Source of the DNA: Hahella sp. HN01
GTDB taxonomy: Bacteria > Pseudomonadota > Gammaproteobacteria > Pseudomonadales > Oleiphilaceae
Direction: 5' to 3'
DNA: 33,636 nucleotides
NCBI RefSeq assembly: GCF_018986435.1
Contig: NZ_JAHMIN010000022.1
Coordinates: 80,896 to 114,531, forward strand
Part shown: one piece after another, positions 26,481 through 33,636 of the stretch
Layout: each line of letters opens with the position of its first letter
How positions within the stretch are numbered: position 1 is the stretch's first letter
Position numbers and translations under genes: made by a program
Notes under the pieces: model-generated
Told to the model about the DNA's origin: nothing
Database searches by the model: none
What the model saw: the letters and a program-made list of their open reading frames with translations, nothing else

Positions 26481-28742
26481 ATGAATAAGGGGAGCGGTGT
26501 AAGTTACATTCGCGAGCGCGTGAAGGCTCACCCAAAGCCCGCGGATGAGCAGTTGCTTACGCGTATTCGCGATCACTCCATCTCAATGCTCCTTAACTTC
26601 CTCAACAGCATGTTCGATGGTGTTGATGATTCTTTCTTTGAACTAGCGAATCACGCTCATACAAATAATGAGCAGAATCGCTATTTCGAAGCCATGCGTG
26701 AGATCCGGATAAAACGGAAGGGGATAGAAAACCACTTCCAGCAGGAACTCGCACGCCTGTTCAATCAGCCCCCCTCTCAGCACAAGTCCAGCGAGACATT
26801 GTCCAACAATGTCGATGTTGATGTACTGAGCCTGGTGCAGAACGACGCCCTGGAAGAGTCCGTCGCGATTAACAGCATGATCAGCAAGGCAAGAGCTAAC
26901 TTCTCCGGCTCGCTATTGCAGTTTCAGACTCGCGTATCCAGTGTGTATGGCGAAACCAATGAAGAAAATGCGGTCAACCCATTAGACCCCGAGCATATCT
27001 GCAAGGCATTTTCCGACGCCTGTATCGGTCTTGATATCGAAATAAAAGAAAAGCTGATCGTTTATAAGCAATTCGACCGCTACGTAATGGGCAACTTGGT
27101 CGAGAGTCTTGAAGAGGCTAACAAGATAATGATTCAGGCGGGTGTTATGCCTAACCTGAAATATACGGCCAAAAAGTCCCGCGTCACTCCCCGGTCAACT
27201 TCCGACGTCTCCGCACGCCCTTTGGAAGCACAAAGCGATGCAAACAGTCATGACGGCGCAGGCGATGTTTTTAGTCAAGTACAAGAGCTACTGTCCGCGC
27301 TCAGGAACACGCCTTCAGACTCTTCTGAGCAGCAACAAGGCGCAAACGCTGGAGCCGGTGGACGACAAGCTCCGCCCCCAGGAAATGTGCAATTTATTGC
27401 AGACGCCGACTTACTTTCAATCCTATCCCGTTTGCAGCATAGCGTTCGCACTGAGAATCTGGCGGAAGGGCCCGTCGTAGCGTTAGATCTACGCTCAGCG
27501 GTACAAGGGCTGTTGACCGAAGAAAGCCAGAAGTCAGGCAAGGCGACAGCACTTGATCAAGTTGATGAAGACCTCATCAACCTGGTCTCAATGCTTTTCG
27601 AATTCATTCTTGATGACTACAACCTGTCGGCTCCGATTCAGGTTCTAATCAGTCGCCTGCAAATCCCTATTCTCAAAGTCGCAATCAGAGACAAAAGTTT
27701 CTTTAGTAAGCCGTCCCACCCTGCCCGCAAGCTTTTAAACGCACTGGCGAAAGCAGGCATTGGCTGGAGTGACGCATCAGAGAAAAAACGCGACAAGCTC
27801 TACGAACAAATTCACCGCGCCGTTCAGCGCATCCTTGAGGAGTTCAACGGCGAAAGCGAGCTTTTCGAAGAGATATACCAAGAGTTCTCTCAATATTTAA
27901 GCCGCGAAGAACGAAAGGCCAAGCTGGTTGAGCAGCGAACCAAAGAAGCGGAAATTGGCCGCGTCAAGTCCCATAAAGCCCATCAGGTGGTAGAACAGAT
28001 TCTCAGCGAGAAAATCGCTGCGCAACCTCTCCCACCTGTTGCCGTTGAACTACTTCGCGGCGGTTGGAGCCGCGTTATGTTCCTGGCTTACTTAAAAGAA
28101 GACACGGAACATCGCCTGAATCAGTGCACCAAAGTGGTGGACGAACTGACTTGGTGCTTACAGCCCCATGCCGAAGTTGAAGCCAGACAGCGCTGGGTTA
28201 AAGTTGTTCCCCAGTTACTCAAAAACCTCAAAGCTGGCTTGAAAGAGGTTTCCTACAACTCAGCCAAGCTTGAGCACATGCTGGGAGAACTGAAGAAGGC
28301 GCTGACAGAAACCTTCAAGCAACAGTCTATAACCAGCGCACAGAATGACGCACCCAAGCCGCCCGTATCGGTCCCAGTAGTCATAGAACAAAAACTCACT
28401 CCTGCCGCAAAAACAGCGGTAGAACGTCAGAGCGAGTACGAAGACGCCGCACTGGCGGAGTATCTCGCCAAAGTGGACGAGATGGAGTGCGGAGCCTGGA
28501 TTGAGTTTTCTCTGGTAAATGGCGCTCGCTTCAGATGCAAGCTGTCCACAAAGATCGAGGACTCCGACACCTACATATTCGTTAACCGCCTAGGACTGAA
28601 AGTCGTCGAGAAGACCCGAGGCGAGCTGGCTCACGAATTACGTAAAGGGCGTATCAAAGCGCTGGAAGAAGGCCTCCTGTTCGACAGGGCGATGGATGCC
28701 GTTATTGGCAACCTGAGAAAGATGTCAGGCAAGGCGGCGTGA
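26481..28742 (+). CDS. DUF1631-family protein
   Basis: The 753-residue cytoplasmic product belongs, by its overall pattern, to the DUF1631 family, which is widespread in pseudomonads and relatives and is without a settled function. There is no signal peptide or membrane helix. The N-terminal part is helical (LLNFLNSMFDGVDDSFFELAN; YFEAMREIRIKRKGIENHFQ). A low-complexity Ser/Gln/Gly/Pro linker lies around residues 280-302. A large helical region follows, with coiled-coil-like stretches. The C-terminal 90 residues (ECGAWIEFSLVNGARFRCKL, then TYIFVNRLGLKVVEK) look like a small beta barrel, reminiscent of PilZ, but I see no clear c-di-GMP motif. The ATG at 26481 has GGAG seven bases upstream; a GTG at 26463 would add six residues. 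Confidence 0.8.
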   Translation: MNKGSGVSYIRERVKAHPKPADEQLLTRIRDHSISMLLNFLNSMFDGVDDSFFELANHAHTNNEQNRYFEAMREIRIKRKGIENHFQQELARLFNQPPSQHKSSETLSNNVDVDVLSLVQNDALEESVAINSMISKARANFSGSLLQFQTRVSSVYGETNEENAVNPLDPEHICKAFSDACIGLDIEIKEKLIVYKQFDRYVMGNLVESLEEANKIMIQAGVMPNLKYTAKKSRVTPRSTSDVSARPLEAQSDANSHDGAGDVFSQVQELLSALRNTPSDSSEQQQGANAGAGGRQAPPPGNVQFIADADLLSILSRLQHSVRTENLAEGPVVALDLRSAVQGLLTEESQKSGKATALDQVDEDLINLVSMLFEFILDDYNLSAPIQVLISRLQIPILKVAIRDKSFFSKPSHPARKLLNALAKAGIGWSDASEKKRDKLYEQIHRAVQRILEEFNGESELFEEIYQEFSQYLSREERKAKLVEQRTKEAEIGRVKSHKAHQVVEQILSEKIAAQPLPPVAVELLRGGWSRVMFLAYLKEDTEHRLNQCTKVVDELTWCLQPHAEVEARQRWVKVVPQLLKNLKAGLKEVSYNSAKLEHMLGELKKALTETFKQQSITSAQNDAPKPPVSVPVVIEQKLTPAAKTAVERQSEYEDAALAEYLAKVDEMECGAWIEFSLVNGARFRCKLSTKIEDSDTYIFVNRLGLKVVEKTRGELAHELRKGRIKALEEGLLFDRAMDAVIGNLRKMSGKAA

Positions 28743-28835
28743 GGCGGAATAGGACTACCCGCTTCACATAACTGACGAAAACTCATTTCTACCGCCCTGG
28801 GAAATAAGTTAAATTCACTGCAGACCTCAAGTTCT

Positions 28836-29561
28836 ATGTATTTTATGTCTGACAGTGAATTTAACGGCGCGCGCGTCACCAACGCTATTTTCTTCTCCAT
28901 CCTCGCTCACGCAGGCATACTCTTTCTACTATTTTCCATCCAGCTTCCACCAAAAGAAAACTCAACAATTACAGTCACTCTCAGCGCACGAGCGCCCGCC
29001 GCCCCAGAAGCTCAAACTAATAACAAACCCACACAAGCCGATACGCCAAAGGACATTGTCGACGACACGCCGCCATGGAAAGGCGCACAACAAGATACCT
29101 TCTCAGGAATACCTCGCAGCAATGCAAATCGCACTAACCTGAACTGGGTGAGCGACCTGTTTAAAGGCGAGCCGCTCTCTGGCGACAAGAAACCCAATAA
29201 ACCAGAAAACAAAACATATGAGATGGACGCATCCGTCCTAGAGCTATTGAAAAGCCAACCATCAACACACTCTACTTTTTGGCCATACCTCGTGCGCCAC
29301 TTGGCGCAAAATCGCCTCTACAACAATCAATATGAATATAGCGACCTCACAGAGCCCCGCATGGTCGTGCTCAAGTTGCAGTTTCAAGAAACAGGAATGC
29401 TAGTTAAAGCGGAGGTAGAGAGGAGTAGTGGGAACGAGAAGCTGGACGCTGCGGCGATTCGCAGCGCATACGCCGCCAACCCCTATCAACGCCCACCTTC
29501 TACAGACAGCGTATTTGGATACAGTTATCTAGTGCAGATCCTGTACACCCCCGCCAGCTAA
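28836..29561 (+). CDS. TonB-family energy transducer protein
   Basis: The 241-residue product has the TonB layout: a short cytoplasmic start, one membrane helix at about residues 15-37 with the Ser-x3-His pair (SILAH) that is conserved in TonB and couples to ExbB/ExbD, a polar periplasmic linker (about 45-145) that is poorer in Pro-Lys repeats than E. coli TonB, and a TonB C-terminal domain (about 155-241; MVVLKLQFQETGMLVKAEVERSSGNEKLDAAAIRSAY). No exbB, exbD or TonB-dependent receptor gene is nearby, so the partner is unknown; it may be a non-transport TonB-like protein. The start at 28836 or 28845 is ambiguous because neither ATG has a strong ribosome site. Confidence 0.85.
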   Translation: MYFMSDSEFNGARVTNAIFFSILAHAGILFLLFSIQLPPKENSTITVTLSARAPAAPEAQTNNKPTQADTPKDIVDDTPPWKGAQQDTFSGIPRSNANRTNLNWVSDLFKGEPLSGDKKPNKPENKTYEMDASVLELLKSQPSTHSTFWPYLVRHLAQNRLYNNQYEYSDLTEPRMVVLKLQFQETGMLVKAEVERSSGNEKLDAAAIRSAYAANPYQRPPSTDSVFGYSYLVQILYTPAS

Positions 29562-29599
29562 GCTATAGCTGCAGGTCCAAAGCCGCATATTTGAAATGG

Positions 29600-29920
29600 T
29601 TATTCTGCGACTGCAGCGCCTTTCACCATTCCCTGCAATTCGCCAGATTCGTACAACTCAGTGACGATATCGCACCCGCCTACCAACTCGCCTTTAATAT
29701 AAAGCTGAGGATAGGTCGGCCAGTTAGAGTAGGTTTTCAACGCTTCACGAATTTCTGGATGCTCCAGAATATTCACATAAGCAAATTTCTCACCGCAGGC
29801 CATCAACGCCTGAACAGTACGAGCGGAGAATCCGCACTGAGGAGCATTGGGCGACCCCTTCATAAAAAGAATGACAGGGTTGCTGGTCAATTGCTCTTTG
29901 ATAACTTCGATGACATCCAT
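29600..29920 (-). CDS. grxD: Monothiol glutaredoxin (Grx4 type)
   Basis: The 106-residue product has the monothiol active site CGFS at residues 29-32 and the glutathione-binding WPTYPQLYIKGELVGGCDIV segment. Grx4-type proteins bind a bridging 2Fe-2S cluster with glutathione and pass it on in iron-sulfur protein assembly, often with a BolA partner. Length fits E. coli GrxD (115). The gene converges on the TonB-like gene with a 38-base gap. It is transcribed away from argD, so the 351-base region before argD is also its upstream region. Confidence 0.97.
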   Translation of the reverse strand: MDVIEVIKEQLTSNPVILFMKGSPNAPQCGFSARTVQALMACGEKFAYVNILEHPEIREALKTYSNWPTYPQLYIKGELVGGCDIVTELYESGELQGMVKGAAVAE

Positions 29921-30271
29921 AAACCTAACCTTTAATAACAGTCATTGAGTGATTGGTTGACTATTTTACTATGTTTTTATGCGCTAGCGATGACGATTTA
30001 AACAGGCATCGACATAGAGCGCAAAAAATAAGGCTCTTCGCCCCTTCTGGAGCGGAAGTATACGCGAAAAGAGACGCTTCTTCAGGGGCAAATAATCGTC
30101 CGTTAACCAGGAAATTTGAGCCAGATCAGCGCCTCCCTGGGCTTCGTTGCCATGTGTAACAATTATCTATACTATAGTTGTTGGAACAGGCAGCCGGGGC
30201 TGCCTTTTTGCGTTATATAGGGTTTTCAACCATATATAGAGTTTAAGGTTGTATATAAGAGGACGAAGAAA
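29921..30271. other. Divergent grxD/argD intergenic region with terminator and possible small RNA
   Basis: This 351-base gap has no convincing gene. It must hold the grxD promoter (minus strand) and the argD promoter (plus strand). From 30034 to 30101 there are matching arms (GCCCCT with AGGGGC, and GAGCG with CGCTTC nearby) able to form an imperfect long hairpin. A promoter-like pair, TTGCCA and TATACT with 15-base spacing, lies at 30147-30173. A canonical plus-strand terminator follows at 30188-30209. After it come AT-rich repeats (TATATAG twice and TATATAAG) and the inverted pair CAACC/GGTTG at 30227-30250, plausible promoter or operator material for argD. Confidence 0.5.
30188..30209 (+). 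terminator. Intrinsic terminator upstream of argD
   Basis: AGGCAGC, loop CGGG, GCTGCCT form a seven-base-pair GC-rich stem followed by a T run ending at 30209, a textbook plus-strand terminator. No plus-strand gene precedes it within the gap, since grxD is on the other strand, so it implies either a small RNA or attenuation before argD. Confidence 0.8.
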
Positions 30272-31468
30272 ATGGCCGGTCCAACCCTGATGAATACTTA
30301 TGGCAGACTGCCCATCGCCTTTACGCATGGAGAAGGTTGCTGGTTATACGATACTCAAGGCAACCGCTACTTTGACTCAGTAACCGGAATCGCCGTATGT
30401 GGACTGGGTCATGCGCACCCTGCCGTTTCCGAAGCGGTTTGCAGCCAATCCAAGAAGCTTTTGCACTGCTCCAATCTTTATCAGGTTCCTCTACAGCAAC
30501 AACTGGGCGATCTATTGTGCCAAGTCGCCGGTATGGACAGTGTCTTCTTTTGCAACTCCGGCGCCGAAGCCAACGAAGCCGCCATCAAGCTTGCCCGTCT
30601 ATACGGCAAAAAGAAGGGCATTGAATCCCCCTCAATTATCGTCATGGATCACTCTTTCCACGGCCGCACTCTCGCGACATTGAGCGCAACCGGCAACCGC
30701 AAAGTTCAGGCCGGATTTGAGCCATTGGTGTCAGGCTTCGTTAGAGCACCATACAACGATATGAAAACCCTGGAGAATATCGCTCGCGCCAACAATAATA
30801 TTGTCGCGGTAATGATGGAACCTATCCAGGGCGAAGGCGGCGTTAACATCGCGCCAGTAGAATATCTCCATGCAGTAAGAAAACTGTGTGACTCCAAAGG
30901 CTGGCTGCTGATGCTGGATGAAGTGCAAACCGGCAACGGCCGCACTGGCGCTTACTTCGCTTACCAGGACTATGGCATCGCTCCCGATGTCGTAACAACA
31001 GCCAAAGGCCTGGGCAATGGCGTGCCTATTGGCGCCTGCCTGGCCAAAGGCGTCGCTTCCGAAGTGTTCCATCCCGGTTCTCATGGCTCGACATTTGGCG
31101 GCAATCCACTTGCTTGCGCAGCGGCGATGGCGGTCATTAAGACGATTCAAAGCAACAATTTGACCGAAAGAGCCCGTACTCTTGGCGAGCAAATCCTCAG
31201 CAAGCTGAAGCAGGAATTCGGTGGCGCCGAATATATCAAGGACATTCGCGGCAAGGGCTTGATGATCGGCATAGAAATGACTGAGCCCTGCCCCGAATTA
31301 GTTCCCCTGGCGCAAACAGTGGGACTTCTGATCAATGTCACGTCTGATCGCGTTATCCGGTTATTGCCGGCTCTGACCATGACGGACGTTGAAGCAGAAC
31401 ATCTAGTAACGACACTGGTGCGACTGATCAAGCTCTACGCAGCGGACGATCGAAAAAAACCAAGGTAG
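30272..31468 (+). CDS. argD: Acetylornithine aminotransferase
   Basis: ArgD transfers an amino group to N-acetylglutamate semialdehyde in arginine synthesis and often also works as succinyldiaminopimelate aminotransferase for lysine. The 398-residue product is a class III PLP aminotransferase: FDSVTGIAVCGLGHAHP (about 32-48), the PLP-phosphate segment CNSGAEANEAAIKLAR (about 94-109), SFHGRTLATLSATGN, the cofactor Asp in MLDEVQTGNGRTG, and the Schiff-base Lys in TTAKGLGNGVPIGA near residue 250. Length fits E. coli ArgD (406). AGAGGA lies about ten bases before the ATG. argF follows after 92 bases. Distinction from other class III enzymes relies on the argF neighbour and on the motif set. Confidence 0.94.
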   Translation: MAGPTLMNTYGRLPIAFTHGEGCWLYDTQGNRYFDSVTGIAVCGLGHAHPAVSEAVCSQSKKLLHCSNLYQVPLQQQLGDLLCQVAGMDSVFFCNSGAEANEAAIKLARLYGKKKGIESPSIIVMDHSFHGRTLATLSATGNRKVQAGFEPLVSGFVRAPYNDMKTLENIARANNNIVAVMMEPIQGEGGVNIAPVEYLHAVRKLCDSKGWLLMLDEVQTGNGRTGAYFAYQDYGIAPDVVTTAKGLGNGVPIGACLAKGVASEVFHPGSHGSTFGGNPLACAAAMAVIKTIQSNNLTERARTLGEQILSKLKQEFGGAEYIKDIRGKGLMIGIEMTEPCPELVPLAQTVGLLINVTSDRVIRLLPALTMTDVEAEHLVTTLVRLIKLYAADDRKKPR

Positions 31469-31539
31469 GTTTATAGCCGTGCATACTGAAAGGCGACCGC
31501 CGTCGTCTTTCATTCCTTCTATATTTGACTTAAACCTAC
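31465..31539 (+). repeat. Nested inverted repeats between argD and argF
   Basis: Outer arms GTAGGTTTA (31465-31473) and TAAACCTAC (31531-31539) are perfect nine-base complements. Inside them GAAAGGCGAC (31488-31497), loop CGCC, and GTCGTCTTTC (31502-31511) form a ten-base-pair stem with one G-T pair. The argD stop codon lies in the outer left arm. The inner hairpin may terminate argD transcripts partly or mark an RNA processing site; the T content after it is weak. Confidence 0.6.
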
Positions 31540-31560
31540 TGAAATGGCGAGTAACGCACC

Positions 31561-32475
31561 ATGAGCATCAGACATTTTCTGACATTGTGTGACTTTTCCC
31601 CGGCTGAACTGGAATATCTGATTGAGCGGGCCATCCAGCTTAAAGCCAAACATAAAAGCAAACAGGCCTATACGCCGATGCAAGGCCAGGTTCTGGGTAT
31701 GATTTTTGAGAAGTCCTCCACTCGCACTCGCGTCTCTTTTGAGGCGGGAGCGGCGCAGCTGGGAGGCTCAGCCATATTTCTTTCGCCTCGCGACACACAG
31801 CTGGGCCGCGGAGAACCTATTGAGGATAGCGCTCGGGTTCTGTCGCGCATGGTCGACATCATCATGATTCGCACCTTTGAACACAGCAAACTTGAACTCT
31901 TCGCCAAGTATTCCTCTGCACCGGTCATTAATGCACTGACTGACGACTACCACCCCTGCCAGCTTCTCGCAGACATACAGACCTATGTCGAACACAGAGG
32001 CTCTATCCGAGGCAGGAAAGTCGCCTGGATTGGCGACGGCAACAATATGTGCAACTCATACATCAACGCTGCGCGCCAATTCGGGTTTGAACTGGCGGTC
32101 GCCTGCCCTGAAGGATATGAGCCCATGCAGTCGTTAGTAGAGCAGAATGCGGACCGGGTAAAAATATTTCGCAACCCGTCTGACGCTGTCGCAGGCGCCC
32201 ACTTGGTCGTTACCGACGTATGGGCTTCCATGGGACAAGAGCAAGAGCAGGCAGAGCGGGAAAAGGCTTTCTCCCAATTCCAGGTTTCCCCTGAGTTAAT
32301 GAATAAAGCCGCGCCCGATGCGCTGTTCATGCATTGTTTGCCCGCACACCGAGGCGAGGAAATCAGCACAGACATGCTTGATGACCAACGCTCCGTTGTC
32401 TGGGACGAAGCAGAGAACCGCCTGCATGCGCAAAAGGCCCTCATGGAATTCCTGCTCTACGGCAAGCAGGTTTAA
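31561..32475 (+). CDS. argF: Ornithine carbamoyltransferase
   Basis: ArgF makes citrulline from ornithine and carbamoyl phosphate in arginine synthesis. The 304-residue product has the carbamoyl-phosphate loop [18 protein letters not shown] (about residues 46-63), the [15 protein letters not shown] segment (about 123-137), the ornithine-binding DVWASMGQE (about 220-228) and the [10 protein letters not shown] box (about 260-269) with the catalytic Cys. Length matches anabolic Pseudomonas ArgF (305) rather than the longer catabolic ArcB. It is followed after one base by an ABC ATPase gene, so the two are probably translated together. Confidence 0.97.
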   Translation: MSIRHFLTLCDFSPAELEYLIERAIQLKAKHKSKQAYTPMQGQVLGMIFEKSSTRTRVSFEAGAAQLGGSAIFLSPRDTQLGRGEPIEDSARVLSRMVDIIMIRTFEHSKLELFAKYSSAPVINALTDDYHPCQLLADIQTYVEHRGSIRGRKVAWIGDGNNMCNSYINAARQFGFELAVACPEGYEPMQSLVEQNADRVKIFRNPSDAVAGAHLVVTDVWASMGQEQEQAEREKAFSQFQVSPELMNKAAPDALFMHCLPAHRGEEISTDMLDDQRSVVWDEAENRLHAQKALMEFLLYGKQV

Positions 32476-32476
32476 C

Positions 32477-33529
32477 ATGGCGGCGAGCGCTCCTCTGCTG
32501 GAGGCCAAAGACCTCAGCTGCGGCTATGGTGATCAGGCTGTCGTATCTCATCTGTCTTTTCAGCTGAACAAAGGCGAAATAGCCAGCTTGCTAGGCCCCA
32601 GCGGCTGCGGCAAGACGACTGTTCTGCGTGTATTGGCGGGCTTTCAGCCCGTCTTTGCGGGAGAGGTGAGAGTAAACGGCGCGCCTGTGTCTACGTCATC
32701 CGCCACTGTGCCGACGGAGAAACGCCAAGTCGGCATGGTATTCCAGGATTATGCGCTCTTCCCTCATTTAAGCGTCGCCGCAAATATCAGGTTTGGCCTG
32801 CATAATCGCAGTGCGACGGAAGCAGACGCAAAGCTGAAAGACATGCTGGAGCTTACCGGTATGACAGCTTACGCCAATGCTTACCCTCACCAGCTTTCTG
32901 GAGGCCAGCAGCAACGCGTCGCCTTAGCTCGCGCACTTGCGCCAGATCCAGTGCTACTACTAATGGACGAGCCTTTTTCCAATCTGGATGCGGAACTTCG
33001 CTCGCGCCTTAGCCTGGACGTCAGGGAAATACTCAAAAAGCGGGACATCACCGCAATTCTGGTGACCCACGACCAAAACGAAGCCTTCGCCATGGCCGAT
33101 CACGTTGGCATTTTGCACGGAGGAGGCTTACAGCAGTGGGATACTCCCTATAACCTGTACCACGAACCCGCCAACCGCTTTGTCGCCAACTTTATCGGCC
33201 GCGGAGCCCTATTACCCGGCGTATTGACCACCCATGACAGCGTTGAAACCGAGCTTGGCGTCATTCGCGGCAACAGGGCCTACCCCTGGAATCCGCAACA
33301 GGCTGTCGAAGTATTGATCCGTCCTGACGACTTGGTATTCGACGATACCTCCCCTCAAAAGGCCAAAATTATCGATAAGATATTTGCTGGCTCCTCAACC
33401 CTCTATCGACTCCTCCTCAGCTCTGGCCGCAAACTGGAAGCGCTGACGCCCAGCCACCAGGATTTCCCCATTGATGCGGAAGTCGCCATTCGCCTGAAAG
33501 CAGAACATTTAATCGCGTTTAAAAAATAA
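32477..33529 (+). CDS. ABC transporter ATP-binding protein (FbpC/PotA-like importer type)
   Basis: The 350-residue product is an importer ATPase with Walker A GPSGCGKTT (about residues 37-45), Q-loop in VGMVFQDYALFPHLSV, signature LSGGQQQRVALARALA, Walker B VLLLMDEPFSNLD, the H-loop THDQNEAFAMAD, and a C-terminal TOBE-like domain from about residue 235. This is the FbpC/PotA/CysA arrangement; the substrate (iron, polyamine, sulfate or other) cannot be told from this subunit. I chose the ATG at 32477, one base after the argF stop with CAGG upstream, over a longer frame overlapping argF. No permease or binding protein gene follows before the window ends. I recall a similar argF-ABC ATPase pair in Pseudomonas aeruginosa. 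Confidence 0.93.
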   Translation: MAASAPLLEAKDLSCGYGDQAVVSHLSFQLNKGEIASLLGPSGCGKTTVLRVLAGFQPVFAGEVRVNGAPVSTSSATVPTEKRQVGMVFQDYALFPHLSVAANIRFGLHNRSATEADAKLKDMLELTGMTAYANAYPHQLSGGQQQRVALARALAPDPVLLLMDEPFSNLDAELRSRLSLDVREILKKRDITAILVTHDQNEAFAMADHVGILHGGGLQQWDTPYNLYHEPANRFVANFIGRGALLPGVLTTHDSVETELGVIRGNRAYPWNPQQAVEVLIRPDDLVFDDTSPQKAKIIDKIFAGSSTLYRLLLSSGRKLEALTPSHQDFPIDAEVAIRLKAEHLIAFKK

Positions 33530-33537
33530 AGGCGCAG

Positions 33538-33636
33538 CTGAAGTCTGAAGTCTGAAGTCTGAAGTCTGAAGTCTGAAGTCTGAAGTCTGAAGTCTGAAGT
33601 CTGAAGTCTGAAGTCTGAAGTCTGAAGTCTGAAGTC
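33538..33636 (+). repeat. Perfect heptanucleotide tandem repeat (AAGTCTG), cut by the window edge
   Basis: About 14 uninterrupted copies of the seven-base unit AAGTCTG fill the last 99 bases, starting eight bases after the ABC ATPase stop codon and continuing beyond the window. There is no mismatch. On the plus strand each frame has a TGA every 21 bases. On the minus strand the unit (CAGACTT) has no stop in any frame, and all three frames give the same heptapeptide cycle QTSDFRL. Confidence 0.97.

Noticed and set aside
29953-30159. 68-codon plus-strand frame in the grxD/argD gap
   Set aside because: TTG start without a ribosome site and no family resemblance. I prefer a non-coding explanation for the terminator that follows, but a peptide gene is not excluded.
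33538-33636. CRISPR array
   Set aside because: The repeat unit is seven bases with no spacers at all, so it is a simple tandem repeat.
1-33636. A new defence or biosynthetic system
   Set aside because: Nearly all genes are recognised core functions in conserved orders; no cluster of unknown genes or atypical composition was seen that would support such a claim.

Overview
This window looks like chromosomal core DNA from a marine-type gammaproteobacterium of the Pseudomonas/Oceanospirillales branch. Three gene blocks match arrangements I recall from Pseudomonas aeruginosa: nadB next to rpoE(algU)-mucA-mucB-mucC(-mucD), recJ-thrC-hom-dsbC-xerD-rplS-trmD-rimM-rpsP-ffh-ypjD-corB, and argF followed by an ABC ATPase. 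Composition is moderately GC-rich and even. A Hahella-like genome is my best guess, from general impression only. I see no tRNA, rRNA, insertion sequence, prophage or CRISPR array.

Layout. Positions 1-3170 (minus strand) hold the envelope-stress operon rpoE-rseA-rseB-rseC, and what is probably the first codons of a DegP/MucD protease run off the left edge. nadB diverges from it and is followed on the plus strand by sdhE, a ygfX-like gene, ygfZ and an HDOD-domain gene (3268-7667). From 7709 to 17203 the minus strand carries ung, lysS, prfB (with its programmed +1 frameshift), recJ, thrC, hom and an AlaC-type aminotransferase. A small Cys-rich lipoprotein gene (plus) then converges on dsbC (minus), followed by xerD and the ribosome/translation cluster rplS-trmD-rimM-rpsP, and ffh. 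From 23287 the plus strand carries a CcsA-like ypjD, a CorB/HlyC-type CBS protein, a Yip1-family membrane protein, a DUF1631 protein and a TonB-like protein. grxD is on the minus strand, and argD-argF-ABC ATPase close the window on the plus strand. The last 99 bases are a perfect heptanucleotide tandem repeat that continues past the window edge.

How the genes connect. RpoE, RseA, RseB, RseC and the presumed DegP form the sigma-E/AlgU regulatory circuit for envelope protein folding. dsbC, a periplasmic disulfide isomerase, has upstream a near-consensus sigma-E promoter with the same spacing as the one I see before rpoE, so it may belong to the same regulon. hom and thrC give two of the three steps from aspartate semialdehyde to threonine (thrB is not here). 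argD and argF are arginine biosynthesis steps. rpsP-rimM-trmD-rplS is the classic ribosome maturation operon.

I did not find a convincing new defence or mobile system. The best leads are the heptamer repeat at the right edge, the 351-base gap before argD with a plus-strand terminator that no visible gene explains, paired sigma-E promoters, an in-frame extension upstream of rpoE, and a group of structured intergenic inverted repeats.
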